NCBI RefSeq assembly: GCF_020687745.1
Contig: NZ_JAJEWK010000007.1
Span: 62,001-126,000, forward strand
DNA from: Chryseobacterium sp. MFBS3-17
Lineage (GTDB): Bacteria > Bacteroidota > Bacteroidia > Flavobacteriales > Weeksellaceae
Direction of reading: 5' to 3'
Length of the DNA stretch: 64,000 nucleotides
The notes under the pieces are model-generated. The model did not search any database. It had not been told where the DNA came from and saw only the letters and a list, made by a program, of their open reading frames with translations. Shown here one piece after another: positions 32,606-41,083 of the stretch (position 1 is the stretch's first letter; each line of letters opens with the position of its first letter). A program made the position numbers and the translations under genes.

Positions 32606-34118
32606 AACCATCTATCAGCTTTAAACTATCGTTGTACAGTTCCGGCATTACCTTCTTAAATACTTCATTGCCTGCAAACTTATTCTCAAAGGCATGCGCA
32701 ATGAACTCAGCTTCTTTATTGCCTTCAATTTCCCAATAGCTTTTGCTGTGGCCCATTCCGTAATTAGGATTCAAGGACATGAGTGTGTCATGCGCTGCAC
32801 CAACCTTTTCCATTAAGTCATTATGCCCTTTGCCCGCAGACCAGTAACTCATATCGCTCAGCCTTTTGTCAATCGCTTTGAAGTCTAATTTGTCCCGATA
32901 TTTATCCATCAAATCTGTCACTGCCTTCTTTTTCTTCAAATCTCTCTGCCAGTCTGCGGCATGTCCGTATTCATGATAGACAACGGATTCAGCCTTCCAT
33001 TTACTTTTTTTCCGCCGTTCATCAATCGGAATCCGTACAATGTTATGATCTGGCAAATAATACGCTCCAGATTGACCTTTCGTAACTGTTGGATTGGTGA
33101 AGGTTAACGGCGTTTCCTTTTCTAAGAAATCAAAAATCTCTTTGTTAATGGTTACTCCCAGTTTCTTTTCATATGCTCCTATCTTTTCTGGCGTGTGCTC
33201 CGGCTGCAGTTCTTTTTTCACCTCTTCCGCTCCTTTCAGCTTGTGATAAGGATGCGCTGGCGGAAACACCTTCTGCTCTGCTCCGGGATTGAACCGGAAG
33301 ATTTGCAGCTTGTTTTTCCCATTCTTATCTATCTGGCTGGTGGCTTTCTCACCGGCCTGCATGGCTTTTTCCGGATCTGATGCTTCGTATCTGCTTTTCC
33401 GAACTTCCACGGCCACACACCGGCAACGCCAGCCGTTTGGTGGATAGTAAGACAGCCAGAACGGGTCATCTTTCGCCAGTGTGGTATTGTGAAGCGCTGC
33501 ATGGCTGTCTCTTACCCGGTCATCTGCTGCCGTGCGGTATTGCAGGTTATAGCGGTCAGAATCGTCCAGATTTGCCCAGTTTGCAGCGCTCTGGCTGCTG
33601 GATATCGCGAACTGATATTCTGCCTGCAGGTAGTGCTGATTGTAGTCCTGGTTAATCTTATTGAACTCATGCGCGAAACTTTCAAAACTCCGGATGTTGC
33701 CGCCGGCATCACGCAGCATGCTTCCCGCTTGCATCAGCTGGGCGTGGGTTTTCAGTCCGGAAAATATAAAGGCATCATTTTGCAGCTTCATCAGCATCGC
33801 ATCCGGGATCTCGTTATCCCGGATGGCCATGTCGAAAACGTCAAAGGTGGCTTTAATCAGTTTCTTATTGGCTGCACTGTTCAGATCTTCCGGCTCATAA
33901 CTGCCTTTTTTGTGCAGTTCCAAAAACGCCTTTTCAGCGGCTTTTAAAACCGCTTTAAAATCCGTATCACCACTTCCGGCTGCCAGGTTTATTTTCTCTG
34001 CCCGGCAGTTGTCACAGTTGCAATCGTACAGGAATCCCAGCCTGCTGTGAAGTCCGTTATAATACGCCTGCGGACTGACAAATAACGGTTTATTGCCAGC
34101 CCTTAGGTGAAAAAACTT
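32589..34118 (-). CDS. MuF-like head morphogenesis protein with C-terminal HExxH zincin domain
   Basis: From about residue 90 of the 33923-start version (NAANKKLIKATFDVFDMAIR onward) the protein is MuF/SPP1 gp7-like, with a WRCRCVAVEV segment typical of the MuF core. Its last 180 residues carry HEYGH (His317, Glu318, His321 counted from 33923), a zinc metallopeptidase signature like that of toxin domains fused to MuF. The frame is open from 34118, and the upstream stretch (YDCNCDNCRAEK) looks genuinely coding, yet no ATG or GTG exists before 33923. It may therefore be made by -1 frameshifting from the portal gene. The protein would assemble with the portal and may carry a toxin or protease into virions. 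Confidence 0.7.
   Translation of the reverse strand, partial: KFFHLRAGNKPLFVSPQAYYNGLHSRLGFLYDCNCDNCRAEKINLAAGSGDTDFKAVLKAAEKAFLELHKKGSYEPEDLNSAANKKLIKATFDVFDMAIRDNEIPDAMLMKLQNDAFIFSGLKTHAQLMQAGSMLRDAGGNIRSFESFAHEFNKINQDYNQHYLQAEYQFAISSSQSAANWANLDDSDRYNLQYRTAADDRVRDSHAALHNTTLAKDDPFWLSYYPPNGWRCRCVAVEVRKSRYEASDPEKAMQAGEKATSQIDKNGKNKLQIFRFNPGAEQKVFPPAHPYHKLKGAEEVKKELQPEHTPEKIGAYEKKLGVTINKEIFDFLEKETPLTFTNPTVTKGQSGAYYLPDHNIVRIPIDERRKKSKWKAESVVYHEYGHAADWQRDLKKKKAVTDLMDKYRDKLDFKAIDKRLSDMSYWSAGKGHNDLMEKVGAAHDTLMSLNPNYGMGHSKSYWEIEGNKEAEFIAHAFENKFAGNEVFKKVMPELYNDSLKLIDGFKPKK
34103..34118 (-). promoter_or_regulatory. Candidate -1 programmed frameshift site at the portal stop
   Basis: On the minus strand the zero-frame codons are AGT TTT TTC ACC TAA. 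The heptamer T-TTT-TTC is a canonical X-XXY-YYZ slippery site. The -1 frame continues without a stop into the MuF-like coding sequence, which has no upstream start codon. The 3' region holds only a weak hairpin (AATAA/TTATT). Confidence 0.5.
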
Positions 34119-35338
34119 TCAGCGTTCAGTTGTGCTCCCGGATTCAGGATGTTTTGCTGCCGCATTCCGGTGATTTCAATTCCAAATTTGTCTTTCACCC
34201 ATTCCGGATCTATCTCGTAGTACGGCAATGCCTGGGTTACTCTGGTCCACAGTTCTGTAAGGTCTTCGGCAATTTCCCATTTGAACTCGTAATCTGCAGG
34301 AAGGATCCCGATTCTGGCCAGTGCCGGCATTACCTTGGTGTTCATGTACATCTCTACCATGGCCATATCTGCCAGTACCAGTTTCTCCAGCATCTTCTGC
34401 GCACTCTGGTCCTTGTTATTGCTTCCGTGCTTGGTGTCCTGACCAATAACGGCACCACTAATCAGCAGGCTGTTTTCATTGTCGCAGAGATTCGTGAGAT
34501 TGGTGTACACGTCTCCGGATGTGGTCACACCTTTCGCCCACTGAAAGTCCTCTTCGGTGTCAATGATGAACCACGCTGCAGAACCCATATCCTGCATCAT
34601 TCTTTTGCCTCGTGCTACGGCCTGCGGATCTGATGCGTCTGTCTTGTACACTCTTGGCGGGATGCCGTAGATCTCGCACAGCTCACTGTAGCAGCTGATG
34701 GCAAACCGTTTGAAAAGCGCGGGTGCAATGGCTTTATTCAGCAGTCCCATATCACCGGGATTCCCGAATTCCAGAATCCAGGTTCCGAACTCCGGCAGCT
34801 CCCGGTAATTCACGCCTTTGATATCGGTGTAATCGTACAGGAGGGTTCCGGATTTGGGCAAAATGTTCTGGCGGGGCAGCAGAGTTGCTTTCAGCTGCGA
34901 ATCATTATGACCCTCCTTCACCCAGTCCAGTTCCAGTACAGACAGTCCATAGAACCGGCTGTTGATGATTTCCTTAATGATACTGTTGAACAGCTCACTG
35001 TTCTGGTGCAGATCCGTAAGATCTTGATCTATGTCGCCGCCTTTCTTTTTCAGATTCCAGCCGGATCCAAGGCTGTCCTGAATCCGGTTCTCTATCTGAC
35101 TGGTAAGGTGCGCATCATCCAGAATATAGTCATACAAGTTGTACAGCTGGTGTACAGACGGGTATTCTGCATTTCTGAAGGCGTTCTGCGCCTGCTTCAT
35201 CTTCGCGATATCCATGCGGGTCTGCGTCACTGTTTTTTCTACCAGCTGCGGGTATAGCTTTCCTGCCGGTGCTTTGGCTCCGGTTCTGGCAGCGAGCTGC
35301 TGCGTATGTGCTCTGTTTCGGTTTCGGTTTCTGGCCAT
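34103..35338 (-). CDS. Portal protein (Mu gp29/DUF935-like)
   Basis: This 411-residue protein matches DUF935 portals: an N-terminal linker, a helical wing, and IAPALFKRFAISCYSELCEI and YGIPPRVYKTDASDP motifs. It forms the dodecameric ring that threads DNA into the capsid and anchors the tail. It is minus-stranded between a small membrane-protein gene and the MuF gene. A T TTT TTC heptamer in the zero frame sits two codons before its stop and could shift ribosomes into the MuF frame. Confidence 0.83.
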   Translation of the reverse strand: MARNRNRNRAHTQQLAARTGAKAPAGKLYPQLVEKTVTQTRMDIAKMKQAQNAFRNAEYPSVHQLYNLYDYILDDAHLTSQIENRIQDSLGSGWNLKKKGGDIDQDLTDLHQNSELFNSIIKEIINSRFYGLSVLELDWVKEGHNDSQLKATLLPRQNILPKSGTLLYDYTDIKGVNYRELPEFGTWILEFGNPGDMGLLNKAIAPALFKRFAISCYSELCEIYGIPPRVYKTDASDPQAVARGKRMMQDMGSAAWFIIDTEEDFQWAKGVTTSGDVYTNLTNLCDNENSLLISGAVIGQDTKHGSNNKDQSAQKMLEKLVLADMAMVEMYMNTKVMPALARIGILPADYEFKWEIAEDLTELWTRVTQALPYYEIDPEWVKDKFGIEITGMRQQNILNPGAQLNAESFFT

Positions 35339-35379
35339 ATTATTGAATTAAGCAGCGGTATATGCGACCGCTGCAATGG

Positions 35380-35580
35380 TTATTTTTTCAGTTTCTTAAT
35401 CTGGTTATCCGTGAGGTTCAGGGACTGCTGGATCTCGTCTGCATCGTACAGGTTGTATCTTTTTTTCACAAAGGATACAATCTGGTGTCTCAGGATCCAG
35501 ACCAGCGCCAGCGCCAGTACTGATATGCAGATGATGCTGATAGCAGGTTGCATCTGCAGAAGTTCAAATAGTTTTTCCAT
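35380..35580 (-). CDS. Small membrane protein (66 aa), possible holin-like
   Basis: One transmembrane helix (ISIICISVLALALVWILRHQ) is followed by a basic, helical tail. Its ATG overlaps the stop of the 49-residue ORF upstream (TAATG). Position between head genes and size make a holin-like role possible but unproven. Confidence 0.55.
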   Translation of the reverse strand: MEKLFELLQMQPAISIICISVLALALVWILRHQIVSFVKKRYNLYDADEIQQSLNLTDNQIKKLKK

Positions 35581-35729
35581 TATTTTTTTGAAAAGGCGTT
35601 AAAAAATTGCGAGTGTACAATGCGGTAGTTGGCAATGCGGTGGTTGCAGAATAGCGGGAAACCCAACACATCAACGCCCACCCGGAAGGCCACAATGGTG
35701 ATAATCTTTTTCATGCTGTAGTTATTCAT
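35580..35729 (-). CDS. Small hydrophobic protein (49 aa)
   Basis: The ORF starts inside the end of the gp36-like gene (ATGAATAA overlap), reads MNNYSMKKIITIVAFRVGVD and ends in the TAATG start of the next gene. The overlaps on both sides support real translation. An internal start at 35714 (MKKIIT) is also possible. Confidence 0.5.
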   Translation of the reverse strand: MNNYSMKKIITIVAFRVGVDVLGFPLFCNHRIANYRIVHSQFFNAFSKK

Positions 35730-36171
35730 GATTAAACTTTTCCCGTGATCCGTAGATGAATGGTTGTGTACCGTCGCCCGCTTCCGGATCTATGCTGGGC
35801 GTCTCCGGCAATGTGCTGAGCTTCAGTTTTTCTTCAGCAAATTCCTTCAGCCACTTCACGGCTCTGTCATAGCGCTCTTTGGCCACTTCGTAGATGATAT
35901 CAGCATTGCAGAGTTCTATGATGTAGAACTTCGCAATAGTGGCAGCCATACGCACCAGCAGTTGGTTGCGTGCTTCGTCTACGGCGCTCAGAATGGCATC
36001 CACGTCATATCTCGGCCGGCCATCGCTCCACTCCGGTGCGGTGAGATAGCTGCGCAGTTCTTCTTCAGCTGCAGCCATGGCCTGCATGGTAATATCTTCG
36101 TCACCTTCTGTGATCTGATCTATCTGATAGTTGTAGATCGTGGTGCCTAAATCGGTTTCTGTTAAAAACAT
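35722..36171 (-). CDS. Mu gp36-like (DUF1320) head-tail protein
   Basis: This 149-residue protein has the DUF1320 signature: N-terminal MFLTETDLGTTIYNYQIDQI, then AAEEELRSYLTA with a paired helix, and LLVRMAATIAKFYIIELCN. The family is a head-tail or completion protein of Mu-like phages. It follows the terminase gene, as expected for the packaging module. Confidence 0.75.
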   Translation of the reverse strand: MFLTETDLGTTIYNYQIDQITEGDEDITMQAMAAAEEELRSYLTAPEWSDGRPRYDVDAILSAVDEARNQLLVRMAATIAKFYIIELCNADIIYEVAKERYDRAVKWLKEFAEEKLKLSTLPETPSIDPEAGDGTQPFIYGSREKFNHE

Positions 36172-36186
36172 ATTTTCAGTTTTAAA

Positions 36187-37722
36187 TTAAAATCTCCGGT
36201 TGTCAATTTGCCCCCAGGCATAAGCCAGGTCATCCTTCACCACTCGGGTGTCAATCATGGTGATGGCACCTTCTACGGCATCGGGTCCGTCCATCTCTGT
36301 AGCGGTCTTGGATACGCCCAGCCACTGATCTTCCATCTCTACCATCATCGGGTTCTCTTTTTCTTTTTCATTGAAGATGATATTACCTTCATTGTTATCA
36401 TCTGCCAGATTTTCCAGCCGGTCAAACTTTTCAGCTTTTTTTCTTTTGTCTTCCCGCACCGGCAGTTTAATGCCGTGGTCCTTCCGGTATTTTTCCAAAA
36501 GCGGTTTCACTACCTGTTCATAGTGCGGGTTCTGCAGGCTGTTATTCTCAATGAAAATTTTCTTGGTGTCGATGCCGTTTCTGTCCAGATAGTTGTAAGC
36601 TTGTCCTATCCAGTTCACCATTTCGGCATTGGTAGCTTTTGCCAGCCAAACCCGATATACATAGTACTTACCATGATACAGCCCGACAATTACAACCGCC
36701 TTTGATGAACTCTTTTTCTCTTTACTGTTCGAGGGTGAGGGATCTATATAAACCACAACCTTTTCGCACTTTTTAAGTGGCGGACATTTGCCGTACACGA
36801 ACTGCGTGAAGGTGTCGCCTTCAGCAATCGGATTGTTGTAGTATTCCTTCTGCTGGGCTTTCTTGGAAACCTTCCTTTTGCCCTTGGAATTGTAGAACAT
36901 CCGGTGAATCGCTTCCGGGGTGTTCTTCTGTGGCCATGTGGACTTACCGGCCTTATCGGTGAGGTTCACGATATCCCAGCAATCTGCAAGCTCACCCATG
37001 ATGGTGATGGTGCAGTACTTGGCAATGATGTTACCGTTAATAATTACCAGTAATGGATTGGAGACTGAACGTGTAGGAATCACGGCTTCCTGAATCCAGT
37101 CCGTGTCTGCCTTCACGCGGTCACGGTTGCGGCATTTTTCGTCGGTATCGAAGTCATCAATGATAATCGCGTCCGGACGTGCTGCATCGTTTCTCGTTCC
37201 CCTGGGTGACTGACCGGCTCCCAATGCCCGGAAAGAAAATCCAAACTTTGTGGTAAACTCGTGGTCCTCCCATTTCCCAACCTGACGCTGAACGCCATAA
37301 TCGTTAATGATCCGGTTGTTGCTTTCCAGGATGTTCTTGTAAGGTAAAAGCAAACGTTTGGCGTTGTCCTCAGTATTACTGATCATCAGCCAAACCTTCT
37401 TTTTCTTCGTAAAGGAAAGATACAGGGCTTCCATCATGGTCCGCGCTGATTTTGCGAGCTCCCGGGACCAGGAACGCACTTCCACCCATTCAGCATTCTC
37501 CACAACTCTTTTGGTGGCACGCTTATGAAAGGGTGCCGGTTCAGCGGTGTAGTAACTTGGGAAATAGTATGCAAACCACTTTTCCGGATTTGCTTCCAGT
37601 TCTGCAATGCGTTTTCTTTTCGCAATTTCCGTTTCGCTGATATCCACTGGCGTAGCCTTGGACATGTTATCGCGGAAACGCTGCCAGTTTTCTATATGTC
37701 GTCTGTCTGCCTGCTTTGCCAT
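36187..37722 (-). CDS. Terminase large subunit (Mu gp28-like)
   Basis: This 511-residue protein has an N-terminal packaging ATPase half (SWSRELAKSARTMMEALY and RPDAIIIDDFDTDEKCRN, a Walker B/DE-like segment). Its C-terminal RNase H-like nuclease half starts with VVYIDPSPSNS (catalytic Asp) and has IFIENNSLQNP. It translocates phage DNA into capsids and cuts it. It shares 1 base with the small terminase gene upstream, so translation is coupled. Confidence 0.88.
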   Translation of the reverse strand: MAKQADRRHIENWQRFRDNMSKATPVDISETEIAKRKRIAELEANPEKWFAYYFPSYYTAEPAPFHKRATKRVVENAEWVEVRSWSRELAKSARTMMEALYLSFTKKKKVWLMISNTEDNAKRLLLPYKNILESNNRIINDYGVQRQVGKWEDHEFTTKFGFSFRALGAGQSPRGTRNDAARPDAIIIDDFDTDEKCRNRDRVKADTDWIQEAVIPTRSVSNPLLVIINGNIIAKYCTITIMGELADCWDIVNLTDKAGKSTWPQKNTPEAIHRMFYNSKGKRKVSKKAQQKEYYNNPIAEGDTFTQFVYGKCPPLKKCEKVVVYIDPSPSNSKEKKSSSKAVVIVGLYHGKYYVYRVWLAKATNAEMVNWIGQAYNYLDRNGIDTKKIFIENNSLQNPHYEQVVKPLLEKYRKDHGIKLPVREDKRKKAEKFDRLENLADDNNEGNIIFNEKEKENPMMVEMEDQWLGVSKTATEMDGPDAVEGAITMIDTRVVKDDLAYAWGQIDNRRF

Positions 37723-38255
37723 TATTTCAGTAATTGCCGGATAAACATGTCAAACAGTTCGCTGATCTTCTGAGCCAGTTCAAAATCAACATCCCGCACA
37801 TACTCAATGAACGTCATGGCAATCTGCACGGTTTCGCCGATGCTGGTTTCTCCTTCCAGTTTCTGGATGGCATTCGTGATTTTGGTAATGATATCGGCTT
37901 CCTTGGAAGTGGGCACGTTCGATAAAACAATAGGGTCATACTCTGGAGCCTTATGGGTGGGCTTGCCTTCCTTGTCCAGTTTTACCGGTACGGTCATGGA
38001 TTTGTGCACGATGGGTCTGCATTCTATTTCTTCATTGATGCGTGCCAGTTGGTCATAGAGCATGGTGATCTGCTGTGACTTGGTGGTCATCAGGCTTTTC
38101 TTCAGTTTCTTCCATTCTCCTTCATTAGCATCTATCCACGTTTTCAGCGTTTTTTCGGTGACGCCTACTTTCTCTGCGATCTCCTTCTGTGTGAGGCTTT
38201 TCTCTGTGTACAGGAATTTGGCGTACTCGCGCTGCTCTGTCTTTTTCAGTCCCAT
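37722..38255 (-). CDS. Terminase small subunit (Mu gp27-position, HTH protein)
   Basis: This 177-residue protein has an N-terminal HTH (LTQKEIAEKVGVTEKTLKTW) followed by coiled coils and a C-terminal helix that ends at the terminase large start. This matches small terminase subunits that bind the packaging site and activate the large subunit. It is the first gene of the minus-strand operon, next to the divergent late promoter region. Confidence 0.7.
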   Translation of the reverse strand: MGLKKTEQREYAKFLYTEKSLTQKEIAEKVGVTEKTLKTWIDANEGEWKKLKKSLMTTKSQQITMLYDQLARINEEIECRPIVHKSMTVPVKLDKEGKPTHKAPEYDPIVLSNVPTSKEADIITKITNAIQKLEGETSIGETVQIAMTFIEYVRDVDFELAQKISELFDMFIRQLLK

Positions 38256-38426
38256 AGTCCGGTTTTAGTTTTCGCAAAATTGCCATTTCGGCGGCCGGTA
38301 CTAAAAGTTCTGTACAGAAGCTGAACACCTTTGTACAGCTACTTTACACATGTGTTCAGAAGCTGAGCAACTATTTTCAAAGGCGAAATCAGCGGTTAAT
38401 CTTTGTGCTTTAAATCGGCAGAAAAT
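38256..38426. promoter_or_regulatory. Divergent late promoter region with repeats
   Basis: Between the small terminase and the protease genes lie two near-identical blocks, CAGAAGCTGAACAC (38315-38328) and CAGAAGCTGAGCAA (38357-38370). There is also an inverted pair, CTGAACAC (38321) and GTGTTCAG (38352), and two TGTACA hexamers (38311 and 38332). No full TTTG/TAnnTTTG promoter is visible, so the sites may bind a late activator. Confidence 0.5.
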
Positions 38427-39380
38427 ATGTCAAAACACAAATTTGTACTGAATGATGAGAACCAGGTAAATCAATATGGGTTCCGGGTCCGCAATGGCGG
38501 TTTGGAGCTTTCGCGCTTTAAGGCCAATCCTGTAATTCTGGATTATCACCGTGACGGCAACGCTGCGGTAATTGGCCGCTGGGAAAATATTCAGTTTGAA
38601 GGCAGCCTGCTGACCGCTGAAGCGGTTTTTGATGATGCAGATCCTTATGCAAAGGAAATCGCCAGAAAAGTAACAGACGGATTCCTGCGGGGTGCGTCTC
38701 TGGGTCTGAATCCTTACAGCATGTCCAATTTCCAGATCGCGCCGGATGATGTGTATGACCTGGTGAAATCTGAGGTTCTGGAGGCATCTGTGGTGCCGAT
38801 TCCCAACAATGCCAATGCACTGAAACTTTACGCGTCTTCAGACGAAAGTATGCAGGAACTACAGGAAACGGAGGTTTCCAAGATCCTACTGATGGCACAA
38901 GAAATTACAACTTTTAATCTTCATAACAACATGAAAAAAATTAACCTTTCCCTGGCGGCGGTAATCGCCCTTGGACTGCCGCAAACATCTACAGAGCACG
39001 ATTCTGAAGCGGTAATGAATAACATCATTAAACTGAAATCTGATCTGGATGCAGCAAACGCGAAGATCCAGGGCTTTGAGCAGCTGGAATCAGACAAAAA
39101 AGCGAAACTGACAGCAGATATCGTAGATGCCGACATTAAGGCCGGTAAGATTGATGCAACCAAGCGCGCAGATTTTATCAAGCTGCATGCAGAGTTCCCA
39201 ACGCTGTACAAGTCCACTGTGACTGATATGCCTGTTAAGACCAACCTGAGCGGTAATGTGAACAATCCATCTGCACCGGCCGAGGTGAACAGCCTGGATG
39301 ATTTCCAGAAACTGGATCTCACTGCGCAGCTGAACTTCAAAGAGACCAATCCGGAAGGATATCGGGCGCTGTTAAAGTAG
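38427..39380 (+). CDS. Prohead protease fused in-frame to scaffold (Mu gpI/gpZ-like)
   Basis: I start at MSKHKFVLN. Residues 30-150 resemble HK97-type prohead proteases: VILDYHRDGNAAVIGRWEN with the catalytic His, and FLRGASLGLNP with a Ser. The rest is a coiled-coil scaffold region ending in Pro/Ala and acidic segments. An in-frame ATG at 38931 would make the scaffold part alone (149 residues), as in Mu where gpI and gpZ share a frame. It shapes the prohead and then digests the scaffold. Confidence 0.75.
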   Translation: MSKHKFVLNDENQVNQYGFRVRNGGLELSRFKANPVILDYHRDGNAAVIGRWENIQFEGSLLTAEAVFDDADPYAKEIARKVTDGFLRGASLGLNPYSMSNFQIAPDDVYDLVKSEVLEASVVPIPNNANALKLYASSDESMQELQETEVSKILLMAQEITTFNLHNNMKKINLSLAAVIALGLPQTSTEHDSEAVMNNIIKLKSDLDAANAKIQGFEQLESDKKAKLTADIVDADIKAGKIDATKRADFIKLHAEFPTLYKSTVTDMPVKTNLSGNVNNPSAPAEVNSLDDFQKLDLTAQLNFKETNPEGYRALLK

Positions 39381-39409
39381 AACATTCTTTCATTTTTATT
39401 TGATTTTTC

Positions 39410-39440
39410 CTGCTGCCTCGTGCAGGCAGCGGGTTTTTTT
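39410..39440 (+). terminator. Terminator between scaffold and capsid genes
   Basis: GCTGCCT (39412-39418) pairs with AGGCAGC (39424-39430) and is followed by GGG and seven T. It probably lowers protease/scaffold transcripts relative to a separately driven capsid gene, or partly stops readthrough. Confidence 0.75.
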
Positions 39441-39468
39441 AAAACAATAACCTTAAACATTTTATATA

Positions 39469-40383
39469 ATGCCAGCAAATTTTCCTGAAGTATGGGAAGC
39501 CCGAGTGGTCCAGCTTCTTACAACTCAAAACGTAGCCCCTTGGTTGGATGGGATTCCAGAACTCGACACAGAAGTGATTGAAGTAGGATCCGGTTCTGCA
39601 GGGGAAGCGAATATCATTCACCTGCCTATTGAGACCTTCCAGCCGGATGTATTGTTGAATAACACCACTTACCCGATTGCTGTACAGGCGTTCTCTGACA
39701 CCAGTGTGACAATCCAACTGGATAAGTACCAGACCAAGGCAACATCCCTGAGTGATGACCAGATCATCGGTGCGTCTTATTCCAGAATTGATTCTGCCAC
39801 CCGCGGTCACGTGACGCAGATCAACACCACGAAATACAGAAAAGCGATCCACGCGCAGGCACCAGCCAGTAACACGGCCAACACGCCTGTAATCACCGTG
39901 GATTATACCGGTCTTACTACCGGCGCTGAAAAGGCTGAAAAGCTGTTTGAATCAATCGTGGATCTGAAAGGCAGATTTGATAAAGCCGAGGTTCCTGCAG
40001 AAGGCAGACGCCTGGTGCTTTCTACAGATCATCAGAACATTCTGTTGCTGGATCGTAATCGCTTCGGTGACCTATTGTCTAATCTTAACACCGGTAAAGT
40101 GGCTCCTATGATCGCAGGCTTCGAGATCTTCAGCTATGTGGCTAATCCGAAGTACTCTGCTGCAGGTGTGAAGAATGCCTTTGGCGCTGCAGGTGTACCT
40201 GCCACCGATCTGACTGCGTCTGTGGCTTTCCATGTGAGCAACGTGGCCAAGAAGACCGGTATGACGAAGCAATATTTTGCTTCTGCTGCCACCGATCCAA
40301 CGAACCAGACCAACCTGATCAATTACCGCCATTACTTCATTGCAATGCCGGTGAAGAATGCACAGATTGGCGCTATCCTCTAA
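39469..40383 (+). CDS. Major capsid protein (Mu gpT-like)
   Basis: This 304-residue protein begins MPANFPEVWEARVVQLLTTQ and has a long alpha/beta pattern with VIEVGSGSAGEANIIHLPIE and SLSDDQIIGASYSRIDSATR, as in Mu-type major head subunits with the HK97 fold. It lies directly after the scaffold gene. It forms the capsid shell. Confidence 0.82.
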   Translation: MPANFPEVWEARVVQLLTTQNVAPWLDGIPELDTEVIEVGSGSAGEANIIHLPIETFQPDVLLNNTTYPIAVQAFSDTSVTIQLDKYQTKATSLSDDQIIGASYSRIDSATRGHVTQINTTKYRKAIHAQAPASNTANTPVITVDYTGLTTGAEKAEKLFESIVDLKGRFDKAEVPAEGRRLVLSTDHQNILLLDRNRFGDLLSNLNTGKVAPMIAGFEIFSYVANPKYSAAGVKNAFGAAGVPATDLTASVAFHVSNVAKKTGMTKQYFASAATDPTNQTNLINYRHYFIAMPVKNAQIGAIL

Positions 40384-40392
40384 TATATTGTT

Positions 40393-40737
40393 GTGGATAT
40401 AGAGGTAGTAATTACGGCCTTAGTAGGCTTAATCACATCCTTGGGGACATGGTTTGCGGCCAGACGGAAAAACCTCGCAGACACTCAGGCTTCGGAACTT
40501 GAAAATGTCGAAAAGGCCGTAAAATTCTACCGGGAGATGATTGAAGACATGAGTGCCAGGATGCGTGCGGCAACTGAAGAAACCGAGCGCATGAATGCAC
40601 TGTATAAGCAAGCCATCAGCGAGTTGAACTCGCTGGAGATTCGCTTCAATAAAATGGCTGATGAGAATCGCGCTCTGATTGAAGAGCTGAAGAAGTACAA
40701 GCAACTAAACGGAAAAAAACAAGAAACTCATGGATAG
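40393..40737 (+). CDS. Membrane-anchored coiled-coil phage protein (114 aa)
   Basis: The start is GTG (MDIEVVITALVGLITSLGTW). One N-terminal helix is followed by a long coiled coil of heptads (ENVEKAVKFYREMIEDMSAR). Its end overlaps the next gene (ATGGATAG). It may be a lysis accessory or a head-tail assembly factor. No family is certain. Confidence 0.55.
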   Translation: MDIEVVITALVGLITSLGTWFAARRKNLADTQASELENVEKAVKFYREMIEDMSARMRAATEETERMNALYKQAISELNSLEIRFNKMADENRALIEELKKYKQLNGKKQETHG

Positions 40738-41083
40738 TTTATTCAAAGAGAAACCAGAGCTGATGGAATACTTCCAGACCTCTGATAAACAAAATTTCTA
40801 CAACGAGAACCTTGCGAGAAATCACGCCAGAAGCCTGAAGGATCAAACGGTAGAACGTGTAGTAAGACCCGCTGCAGAGGTTGCAGAAGCGGAAGGAACC
40901 ACAGAACTGAAGACCGCAGCTGCTGACATCATAGCGCTGACCGAGTCCATGGATCTGGATACGGCCAATAAGTACCTGGATGCAGAGATCTCGCTGGCAA
41001 AGCCGCGCAAATCTGTAGTAGAAGCCCTGGAGAATAGAATTAACGAACTGGAAAACGGAACAGAGGATGAAACCGAGGATTAA
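40730..41083 (+). CDS. Hypothetical phage protein between capsid and sheath (117 aa)
   Basis: An acidic helical protein (EYFQTSDKQNFYNENLARNH) with an Ala/Glu-rich middle, ending ENGTEDETED. Its 3' end overlaps the sheath gene by 17 bases. The position suggests a capsid or neck accessory. Confidence 0.5.
   Translation: MDSLFKEKPELMEYFQTSDKQNFYNENLARNHARSLKDQTVERVVRPAAEVAEAEGTTELKTAAADIIALTESMDLDTANKYLDAEISLAKPRKSVVEALENRINELENGTEDETED

Noticed and set aside
33489-33947. 152-codon plus-strand ORF
   Set aside because: It is antisense to the MuF-like gene and its reading is hydrophobic nonsense; the minus strand has recognisable MuF text.
34130-34633. 167-codon plus-strand ORF
   Set aside because: It is antisense to the portal gene; product rich in His/Cys without domain.
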